DNA from: Gemmiger sp. An87
GTDB lineage: Bacteria; Bacillota; Clostridia; Oscillospirales; Ruminococcaceae
DNA length: 64,000 nucleotides
Direction of reading: 5' to 3'
Assembly: GCF_002159185.1 (NCBI RefSeq)
Contig: NZ_NFHD01000001.1
Span: 217,194-281,193, forward strand
Positions within the stretch are counted from its first letter, which is position 1, and each line of letters begins with the position of its first letter. The position numbers were made by a program, and so were the translations under genes. Below, piece by piece: positions 35,562-42,202 of the stretch. Below the pieces are notes generated by a model. It was not told the origin of the DNA. It saw only the letters and a program-made list of their open reading frames with translations, and searched no databases.

Positions 35562-36806
35562 TTAGGGTACAATTTCGGCGTCGCCACCATTACCATCAGT
35601 AGTGCCACCACCGGGGATAATGTCGTTGCCATTGCCACCAGCCGCGCCGCCTTCAGGAGCAGTGTTGCCCTGGTCCGGAGCCGGGTCAGGAGCAGGGGCG
35701 GGAGTCGGGTCGGGTGCGGGCGCAGGAGTGGGAACCGGAGCGGGCGCCGGAGTCGGGTCGGGTGCAGGAGCCGGAGTGGGTGCAGGTGCAGTGTTGTCGT
35801 TACCGCCGCTTACGTTGCCGCCACCAGTGGTGGTCGAGCCGTTGTTGTTATTACCGCCGCTTACAGCGCCGCCACCAGTGGTGGTAGTGCTGTTATTGGA
35901 ATTTCCACTATTTGCAGTGTTGCCACCAGTGGTGGTAGTGCTGCTGGAAGAGGGCTTCTTGGAAGTGCTCTGGGAAGTGGATTCCTTGTCAGAAGAGTTC
36001 TCCTTGCTGTCGTTCGCAGTGGACTCACTGGAGGGGTCGGTAACAACCACCTTCGTCTCGGAAGTCCAACTCTGCGCTTTATTCTCGCTATCCGAAGGAG
36101 TTACGTTCTCTACGGATGCGGAAGAAGAGCTCTTATCTTCAGCGGTGGAACTGGCGGTCTCGGAAGAAGTAGCCTCGCTGGCCACATTGTTCTCCTGAGA
36201 AGATGCCGCTGCGGCAGTTTCATCCTGCGCAACAGTCTTGGTGCCAACCATAGTGCCAGTAGTAGTGATTACACACTCACCGGCGCTTACTGCGGTTACA
36301 TTGCCATTCTGGTCAACAGTGGCCACGGACTCATCACTGGATGAGTAAGTCAGCTCAACGCCGGTCGCGCCTTCAGGCAGAATCTTTACGGCCAGGGGCT
36401 TGGTTCCGTTCTCGCCCACTTCCAGCTCCATGCTCTCAGGGGCCTCGATGCCGGTAGGAACAGGCTCCACAGTCAGATGGCATACAGCGCTGATATCGCT
36501 GTCTTTGATGGACACCGTGATATCGGCTTCACCGGCTTCAACAGCGGTCACATTGCCTTCGGCATCAACAGTTGCAACAGTCTCATCGCTGGAAGTCCAC
36601 TCCATCGTGATTTTTTCGATGGCCTTCTGGACCTCAGCATCCGTTGCGTTGCCTGCGCTGTAGGCAACTTCCATTTTGGCGGTATCGCCAGCATCCATGC
36701 TCATCTCACTGGGCAGGCCAATGGATTCGATTTTTACGCCACATGCGGTCAGTGCCGCAGCCATACATACAGATACAGCGACAGCAGCGATTTTCTTGAG
36801 TTTCAC
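35562..36806 (-). CDS. Surface lipoprotein with two Big2-type Ig-like domains and low-complexity tail
   Basis: 414 aa. The GTG start at 36806 has AGGAGG 7 nt upstream. Lipobox ALTACGV, so exported and lipid-anchored. Two bacterial Ig-like (Big_2) domains follow, each with the VATVD-x-x-GNVTAV-x-AGE hallmark (about 60-115 and 150-200). The rest is a Ser/Thr/Asn-rich stalk with TTTTGGG repeats and a long Pro-Ala-Asp-Thr tract (TPAPAPDPTPAP), ending in a Gly-rich tail. Probable surface or adhesion function; no LPXTG seen. Cargo of element 1. Confidence 0.85.
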   Translation of the reverse strand: MKLKKIAAVAVSVCMAAALTACGVKIESIGLPSEMSMDAGDTAKMEVAYSAGNATDAEVQKAIEKITMEWTSSDETVATVDAEGNVTAVEAGEADITVSIKDSDISAVCHLTVEPVPTGIEAPESMELEVGENGTKPLAVKILPEGATGVELTYSSSDESVATVDQNGNVTAVSAGECVITTTGTMVGTKTVAQDETAAAASSQENNVASEATSSETASSTAEDKSSSSASVENVTPSDSENKAQSWTSETKVVVTDPSSESTANDSKENSSDKESTSQSTSKKPSSSSTTTTGGNTANSGNSNNSTTTTGGGAVSGGNNNNGSTTTGGGNVSGGNDNTAPAPTPAPAPDPTPAPAPVPTPAPAPDPTPAPAPDPAPDQGNTAPEGGAAGGNGNDIIPGGGTTDGNGGDAEIVP

Positions 36807-36840
36807 TTGAAATCCTCCTGTTAACATTTGCTTTGCTTGC

Positions 36841-36880
36841 ATTATACAACAGCTTTATTCAAAAGTCCATATAAAGTCCA
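36841..36880 (-). promoter_or_regulatory. Promoter and operator repeats of the Ig-like lipoprotein gene
   Basis: Minus strand TGGACT, 17 bp, TATAAT (plus 36841-36869). AAAGTCCA occurs at 36862 and 36873, 11 bp apart, so on one DNA face; AAAGACTA recurs near 36912. Likely binding sites for the adjacent XRE protein. Confidence 0.55.
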
Positions 36881-36936
36881 ACTTGAATCCGACCATCTTA
36901 TAGACTACAGAAAAGACTATATATGGGCGTGAGAAT

Positions 36937-37182
36937 ATGGATACACAAAAGGCAGTTGCAATACGAATACAGCAGCTGTGTGCTGAAAAAGGTTACAATC
37001 TACATGCTTTAGCTCGTAAAGCGGGCATCCCGCCAACGACCTTAAAAAACATCATTTATGGGAACAGCAGGAATCCGGGCGTTATTACTCTTAAATTATT
37101 ATGCGACGGATTGGAGATATCTTTGTATGATTTTTTCGCAACTGAGGAATTTAGGCAGGTGGAACCCGAAGACGAAAAATAA
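36937..37182 (+). CDS. XRE family HTH regulator
   Basis: 81-aa Cro/C1-type DNA-binding protein. HTH at about 20-45 (NLHALARKAGIPPTTLKNIIYG), then LKLLCDGLEISLYDFF typical of XRE proteins. No sensor domain. It is divergent from the Ig-like lipoprotein gene and shares its control region, so it probably represses that gene and itself. The RBS is weak (GTGAG). Confidence 0.85.
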   Translation: MDTQKAVAIRIQQLCAEKGYNLHALARKAGIPPTTLKNIIYGNSRNPGVITLKLLCDGLEISLYDFFATEEFRQVEPEDEK

Positions 37183-37199
37183 AATTGCAGGAATCATCA

Positions 37200-37228
37200 A
37201 TGACCTATCTATCAGGTGATGATACAAT
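37200..37228 (+). promoter_or_regulatory. Extended -10 promoter of a candidate small RNA
   Basis: ATGACC, 17-bp spacer, TACAAT preceded by TGA (extended -10 TGN). Confidence 0.65.
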
Positions 37229-37234
37229 ATAGGT

Positions 37235-37388
37235 GTACCCGAGAGGTATATCTGACAAGCCTGCCAACAAGTGTGTAGCACGGCAGGCATTTGGGAGTAA
37301 CGAAAATGACCCACTATAGGTGCGCCAAATTGCGGCAACACCCATCGGGTACTTTAGGCGGTAGCTAATAGCTGCCGCCTATTTTTTA
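37235..37388 (+). ncRNA. Candidate structured small RNA of unknown class
   Basis: Free-standing unit of about 150 nt with promoter and terminator but no ORF. GTACCCGA (37235-37242) pairs with TCGGGTAC (37345-37352) to close a multi-branch fold. Inside are a hairpin GCCTGCC (37259-37265)/GGCAGGC (37282-37288) and a TGGG/CCCA pair (37292-37295/37310-37313). The terminator AGGCGG-AGCT / AGCT-CCGCCT at 37356-37380 is followed by T6. It could also be a regulatory leader for the gene at 37416. Family not recognised. Confidence 0.6.
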
Positions 37389-37415
37389 TGCAATTTTACT
37401 AAAGGAGATGTCAAA

Positions 37416-37976
37416 ATGGAAAAATCGAGAAATCGGACAAAATCAAACAAGCCTTTGTATGTGTGCCAGCGAGGCAATACCACCATTTCGGTATTACCCA
37501 CAGGCCTGCGTTATGGGGCGGTTGCAATACGCCTGCAGCGCAAAGAAGAGGAGCAAATTAAGAAGTTACAGTGTAAGGTCAAAATCAGCCGTATAAGTAC
37601 GCTGGATTACAGCGTTCCTGCGGGTACTGTCATCGCAGAGGCGGTGGATATCATTCCGCCGGAAACATGCGCAGAAATTGGCTATCGTGATGACAACAAG
37701 GGTTACGCCCGTGCACTGTCGGTTACGGTGCTGGATGACGAGAATGTACAGATAACGATAATCTGCACATTATGCAGTCGAGATGACCAAGGACATATCT
37801 GTAGCATCGGGCAGTACAGACATATCGAGCAAATCACGCTAACTGTTGCCGATGTGAAAGAGATGGTCAAAATCATCCAGCTCGTGCACGATGCGGAGTT
37901 GACAAACGCGGAAAAGTCAAAAAACAAAAAGCAATATCGAGGCAGCAAAGAGGTTGATGTGGCTTATGAAGGTTGA
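37416..37976 (+). CDS. Hypothetical protein of element 1
   Basis: 186 aa, basic N- and C-termini around a beta-rich middle (TVIAEAVDIIPPETCAEIGYRDD, VQITIICTLCSRDDQGHICSIGQYRHIEQ). Six Cys are present but no clear metal motif. AAAGGAG lies 8 nt before the ATG. The 3' end overlaps the RNase H-like gene by 11 bp, so the two are translated together. Function unknown; the pairing suggests a nucleic-acid role. Confidence 0.65.
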   Translation: MEKSRNRTKSNKPLYVCQRGNTTISVLPTGLRYGAVAIRLQRKEEEQIKKLQCKVKISRISTLDYSVPAGTVIAEAVDIIPPETCAEIGYRDDNKGYARALSVTVLDDENVQITIICTLCSRDDQGHICSIGQYRHIEQITLTVADVKEMVKIIQLVHDAELTNAEKSKNKKQYRGSKEVDVAYEG

Positions 37977-38406
37977 TGTATTTGCAGGAGCTGCAATCGC
38001 CGCCGATGAGCGTGCTGTGTGTGTATACCTAATAACGGATGCACAGAATGGAACGCTACTAAGCACAGGTGTAAAACAATGCAGCGCCATCCATATGGAG
38101 TTGGACAGTATTCGCGCCGCTGTAATGGCACTGGAGTATTTGCGTACAGCAACACAGGCAACAGTCTATACGGACAACTGTAGTCTGGCGGCACTGTTAA
38201 CAGGACATATAAAGCCGCCTACGGGTATGGGACGATTCGTGCTGGATATACGGCGGCGGATGGAAGCCCTGAAATGTGATGTGGTTGTACGCCTGTCGTG
38301 CAGTGATGTGCTTGAAACTGAAAGGCGGTTGGCAGAAGCGGCAACACGGCCAGGCTATCTTCCACCTACGCCGTTACAATATGACTTGTTGGTAAATCGT
38401 ATTTAG
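37966..38406 (+). CDS. RNase H-like fold protein
   Basis: 146 aa. The order of motifs follows RNase HI: VDVFAG (Asp on strand 1), HMELDSIRAAVMALEYL (Glu in helix A) and VYTDNCSLAALL (Asp on strand 4). The last segment, ETERRLAEAA, resembles the C-terminal helix of RNase HI but lacks its Asp, so activity may be changed. The start used is the ATG at 37966 inside the previous gene. It might process primers or R-loops of the element, or bind RNA such as the small RNA upstream. Confidence 0.6.
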   Translation: MKVDVFAGAAIAADERAVCVYLITDAQNGTLLSTGVKQCSAIHMELDSIRAAVMALEYLRTATQATVYTDNCSLAALLTGHIKPPTGMGRFVLDIRRRMEALKCDVVVRLSCSDVLETERRLAEAATRPGYLPPTPLQYDLLVNRI

Positions 38407-38733
38407 GAGTTTTAAAGCCTGCTATGAGCCTCGCTCCGCGAGGATCATAGCAGGCTTGTTGTCACATTCTTGCGCTCACGCATAGGAGCGACCGTTTCGC
38501 AACGGGTGAATGTATCAGGAATATCAAAGTGCAGCGATGGATGCGCAATAATCAGTTGATAAATGTATGCGTACCGTGATAAGGCCACGATACAGTATAT
38601 CGCCCGATATGCGCGGGCACGCTCCCGGATTGAGCGTTATCGTCCGGCTTGCTCTTAACCCGAAAAGGCCCGTGCCGTGGGTTAAACGGCCAAGATGGTG
38701 GTTGCCTTGCCCCATGACAAAGAGGTGTACAGG
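38407..38733. other. Intergenic region of element 1
   Basis: 327 bp without a recognised gene. A terminator-like hairpin lies at 38415-38457 (AAGCCTGCTATGA arms with an inner CCTCG/CGAGG). The remainder has several short inverted repeats and stop codons in all frames. A replication or transfer origin could lie here, but no known nick site was recognised. Confidence 0.4.
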
Positions 38734-39657
38734 ATGTTGTCCAAAAATGTGACTAAGCGTTTGACCCATGAAGTCAAAGCCGCTCTGGCCAAGTGTGACA
38801 GGCGCGGCCAAAGCAAGCACGCCGCCAAACAGGCAGCCCGCGCTGAGGCACAGCGGACGCAATCGCATTACACCCAAATCACGGGGCTGTACGCCACATC
38901 ATCGTACGCCACCTATGTTAAGCAAGCCTTGACGGCCTTGCGCTGGATTGCTGACCGATACGGATGTAAGCGACTGAACGAGTGCCGCCCGTATCTTCCG
39001 GCTTATTACGCTGAGATGCAGGCGCGGGGACTTTCCGCATGGACGATACGCACGCGGGTCTATGCGCTGTGCTCGGTCTATGATGCCGATTATGCGTCAT
39101 TGTTCGCCGTTGAGCATCTGCCCGCCCGTCACCGTTCCGACATCAAGCGCGGGCGGCAAATCAGCGCGGCGGACACCCGGCATAACACACCCGAGCAAGA
39201 AGCTGTGCGCACGATTGCCCGCGCCTGCGGGGCACGTCGTGGCGGGATTCTGGGATTGACAGCAGAAGATTTGATTGCTCGGGATGGACATTTATATGTG
39301 CACCTGAGGGAAAAAGGCGGCAAGGAGAGGAATGCGATTGTCCTTCCACAATATGAAACCGCTGTACGCAAAATCTTTTCAACTTATGCCTGGAATCCCA
39401 AGGCTGCCGCAACCGGCGGTAAACATCGTTTGTTTAGCTGTTCAGCTCTGCCCAAGGATATGCCGCTTCATTATCTTCGCGCACAGTATGCGCAAGACCT
39501 GTACCGATATTATGAGGCACGGGGAGCAGCCTCCGGGCGGCTGTATCATTGCCGGGCAGACCGTAAAGGCCGCAGCTATGACAAAGGAGTATTGATGGCC
39601 GTGTCCCATAATCTGGGGCACAGCCGCTGTGATGTGGTCGTCAGCCATTATCTATGA
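38734..39657 (+). CDS. Tyrosine recombinase-like protein
   Basis: 307 aa. An N-terminal core-binding helical region (TYVKQALTALRWIADRYGC) and a catalytic domain: GARRGGILGL (Arg I), REKGGKERN (Lys), HYLRAQYAQDL (His-x-x-Arg), NLGHS (His) and SHYL (Tyr). All residues of the RKHRHY set appear present. ATG at 38734 follows AGAGGTG. It may act on a second site or resolve the circular form; the att geometry points to the serine recombinase as the integrase. Confidence 0.75.
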   Translation: MLSKNVTKRLTHEVKAALAKCDRRGQSKHAAKQAARAEAQRTQSHYTQITGLYATSSYATYVKQALTALRWIADRYGCKRLNECRPYLPAYYAEMQARGLSAWTIRTRVYALCSVYDADYASLFAVEHLPARHRSDIKRGRQISAADTRHNTPEQEAVRTIARACGARRGGILGLTAEDLIARDGHLYVHLREKGGKERNAIVLPQYETAVRKIFSTYAWNPKAAATGGKHRLFSCSALPKDMPLHYLRAQYAQDLYRYYEARGAASGRLYHCRADRKGRSYDKGVLMAVSHNLGHSRCDVVVSHYL

Positions 39658-39742
39658 TAAGGACTGACACCCTATGACGGATAACCATATTGGTCGGAAC
39701 AATGGACAAGAATCGACCATACGCTGTACTGAGGTGAGAGAT

Positions 39743-39913
39743 ATGTCTCAGTCAGACAGCATCCACTGCGTATTGCGCGAAAAAATCGCTCTGGCGATGG
39801 AGCGCCAGATTAACGAACAGTTGTATCTGCAAGGTACAATTACGAAAGAGATGTATGAAGCGGCCAAACTGAGCCTTGATGCCGCTTCCAAGCCGGAAAG
39901 GATTGGGACATGA
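39743..39913 (+). CDS. Small protein translationally coupled to the large serine recombinase
   Basis: 56 aa (SHOCT-like: EQLYLQGTITKEMYEAAK). ATG at 39743 after GAGGTGAG; an in-frame upstream start at 39674 is possible. The stop overlaps the recombinase start (ATGA). Such small coupled proteins are common in recombinase modules and could help excision. Confidence 0.6.
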   Translation: MSQSDSIHCVLREKIALAMERQINEQLYLQGTITKEMYEAAKLSLDAASKPERIGT

Positions 39914-41568
39914 ACTATGATTTGCTGAGGGCGGTAAACAACGGTGCAAATATACAGGATATGAATTTGCGGGTGGTAGATTATGTCCGCGTATCCACCG
40001 CCAGCCGTGAACAGAGGAAAAGTTTTGAAAATCAGCTGGATACTTACCGCCAAATGATTGAGGATAATCCCAACTGGACGTATTCCGGCACCTATTCGGA
40101 CGAGGCTGTGACCGGCACAAAAGTGTATATGCGCGGCGGTTTTCAACAGATGATTGCAGACGCACAAGCAGGGCTTTTTGACCTGATTATCGTCAAAGAT
40201 GTGGCACGCTTTGCCCGGAATATCAAAGAGTGTCTTGTGTATAAAGACAAACTGAAAAGCTGCGGCGTCATGATTTGGTTCGTGAAAGAAGGCATCAATT
40301 CTTTCCGTTCTAAAGATGAAATGTTTCTTCAGTGGATGGCATTGGGTGCGGAAATGGAGGCCGAAAATGCCCGCTCCCGCACCAAAATCGTTTTTGAACA
40401 GGGCATTCAAAGGGGCAAAGTGTACGGAAATTCTAAAATTTTGGGCTACACCAAAGACCACTGCAAGCTGGTGGTCGATGAGGAAGAAGCGGAAACAGTG
40501 CGGTTGATTTTTGACCTGTATGTACATCAGCGTATGGGGCTTCGGCGCATCGCCAAAGAATTGGCAGAGCGTGGCATTACCCGCAAGGACGGAACTCAAA
40601 TCCCGACCCGCACCCTTAAAACCGTGCTGGAAAATCCCAAGTACAAGGGCTTTTACTGCGGCGGCAAGACCGAAAAGCTGGATATGGGCGAGCGGTATGT
40701 CCGCCGGGAGTTGCCTCAAAACGAGTGGGTCATGTATAAAGACCCCGCTATTCCCGCCATTGTTAGCGAAGCATTGTGGGATGAGGCTGCACAGATTCGC
40801 AAGGAACGGCAGGGAAAATACCGGGAAGAAGTTAGCGCACCCTGTAATCAGGGCATTTACCGCTACAGCGGCAAAATCGTCAGCGGCTTTGACGCTGCGC
40901 CCGGTGTTTCTTTTACTCGGTGTCTGTATCGCTATAAAGGCATTAACCGGGAGGGCTGGCAGTGCCGCAACTATAAGGACGCAGCCCATCCCGGCAATAT
41001 CGGTCCAACGCTGTACAGCGATGAGCTGGACACGATTGTGCAGGGAATGCTGCACGACCTGCTGGGCGGTTATGATGCCATGATTGCTGACCTGATGCGC
41101 CGATATCAGTCGGCCACAACCGGGCAGCAGATTGAAAAACGCATGGAAACTTTGAAGAAGGAACAGGAGACTATCGAGAAAAAGCGCCGCAAGCTGCTGG
41201 ACTTGTACGAGGATGACGCTATCACCAAGGATGAGTATATGACACGCAGCGCGGAGCACAAGTCCCGGCTGAATGCCATTCAATCTGAGAGGGAAATGCT
41301 GAAAGCATCGTCTGAAAAATCCCGGCAGATGCTTGTCCAGTTGGACGGGCTGAAACAGAGCGTCAGACGCATGGCCGAGGAAAGCACTCCCAGCAAAGAG
41401 ACCATCGACAGCCTGATTGATAAAATCGTTGTCCGGGGCGACAGCACCAAAAAGGCAATCAATCTGGAAATCACCCTGAAAGTCATCGCAGTTACTCAGG
41501 CCTTTCAGATTCTGCGCAATCGCAAGCAGAACGATGTTTCTTGCAGTTGTTGCAATCAACGTAGCTGA
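39910..41568 (+). CDS. Large serine recombinase, integrase of element 1
   Basis: 552 aa. N-terminal resolvase domain with the catalytic Ser in YVRVSTAS (about residue 29) and VKDVARFARN; recombinase domain around GLRRIAKELAERGI; a coiled-coil segment rich in Glu/Lys (about 405-475). The zinc-ribbon Cys pairs usual in this family are mostly lost (SGKIVSGFD where CGxC is expected). The last codon and stop come from host DNA beyond the attR core: in the circle the frame would continue 35 codons to a TGA at 33408-33410. Confidence 0.92.
   Translation: MNYDLLRAVNNGANIQDMNLRVVDYVRVSTASREQRKSFENQLDTYRQMIEDNPNWTYSGTYSDEAVTGTKVYMRGGFQQMIADAQAGLFDLIIVKDVARFARNIKECLVYKDKLKSCGVMIWFVKEGINSFRSKDEMFLQWMALGAEMEAENARSRTKIVFEQGIQRGKVYGNSKILGYTKDHCKLVVDEEEAETVRLIFDLYVHQRMGLRRIAKELAERGITRKDGTQIPTRTLKTVLENPKYKGFYCGGKTEKLDMGERYVRRELPQNEWVMYKDPAIPAIVSEALWDEAAQIRKERQGKYREEVSAPCNQGIYRYSGKIVSGFDAAPGVSFTRCLYRYKGINREGWQCRNYKDAAHPGNIGPTLYSDELDTIVQGMLHDLLGGYDAMIADLMRRYQSATTGQQIEKRMETLKKEQETIEKKRRKLLDLYEDDAITKDEYMTRSAEHKSRLNAIQSEREMLKASSEKSRQMLVQLDGLKQSVRRMAEESTPSKETIDSLIDKIVVRGDSTKKAINLEITLKVIAVTQAFQILRNRKQNDVSCSCCNQRS
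41551..41563. other. attR of element 1
   Basis: TGCAATCAAC then core GTA. Mirrors the attL arm (GCAATCAACG against GCAATTAACG on the other strand). Confidence 0.75.
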
Positions 41569-42180
41569 TCTTGTACCAGGTGGCCCGGCCCACCACGCCG
41601 TCCACCGTCAGGCTGAACTGCTTCTGGAAGGCCTTCACCGTGGATTCGGTGGCCGCGCCGAACATCCCGTCGGTGCCCGGGTTGCCGAAGAAGGGGTAGT
41701 CCTTGGCGATGCGGGTGAGCTGCCGCTGGATGATGCGCACGTTGGTGCCGCTGTCGCCACGGCGGAGCGGGCTGCCGGGGTAGCTTTCCGGGATGTCCTG
41801 CAGGTTGTTGGTGCGCACGATCTCGATGTCGTTGCCGTAGTAGTATTTCAGGATCTGCAGGGCGTTCTTTCCCTCATTGGCCCGGTCCACCGTGCCCCAC
41901 TGCTTCATGCCCTTGCAGGTGACGGACTTGCCGTCGCAGTATTCGGTGTAGTAGGGCTCGATGGTGCCCTGGCGGCGCACGTAGGTGTTGAAGATGTCGT
42001 CGGTGAGCTTTTCCATCACCTCAAAGATGTTGCGCCCGTGCACATAGTACTGGTCGTAGCTGGTGGAGTTGGTGATGTTGAAGGTGTAGCCCCGGCTGGG
42101 GTACCACTCGGTGAAGATGCGGTTCATGGCCAGACTGATCTGGGCGTGGATGTTGGCCCGCAGGGCCTGCTCCGGCCAGG
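41561..42180 (-). CDS. Middle piece of interrupted SpoIID-like/peptidoglycan-binding gene
   Basis: Carries the SpoIID-like core (EQALRANIHAQISLAMNRIFTEW..., NSTSYDQYYVHGRN, YCDGKSVTC, MKQWGTVDRANEG) and the first peptidoglycan-binding repeat, ending at KISY. The open frame extends slightly into both elements (41492-42193, with a chance TTG). The piece is bounded by attR of element 1 and attL of element 2; the two recombinase genes point toward it from both sides. Confidence 0.85.
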
Positions 42181-42200
42181 CGGGCGTGACCAAACCCGCG
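42172..42200. other. attL of element 2
   Basis: CCGGCCAGG direct repeat followed by the arm CGGGCGTGACCAAACCCGCG. Confidence 0.85.
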
Positions 42201-42202
42201 CC

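Larger units (their letters stand above)
33298..41563. mobile_element. Element 1: serine-recombinase integrative element with HUH Rep
   Basis: Inserted in the peptidoglycan-binding gene; the target triplet GTA is found at both edges (33298-33300, 41561-41563), giving 8263 bp net. Inside: small resolvase, two HTH proteins, HUH Rep-like protein, Ig-like lipoprotein, candidate small RNA, RNase H-like protein, tyrosine recombinase, and a large serine recombinase at the right edge. The DNA is clearly more AT-rich than its surroundings, a sign of transfer. No relaxase/T4SS set is seen, so it is a plasmid-like or mobilisable element rather than a full ICE. Confidence 0.85.

Noticed and set aside
35640..35800. 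Short tandem DNA repeats as a separate repeat element
   Set aside because: They encode the Pro-Ala-Asp-Thr stalk of the Ig-like lipoprotein and stay in frame.
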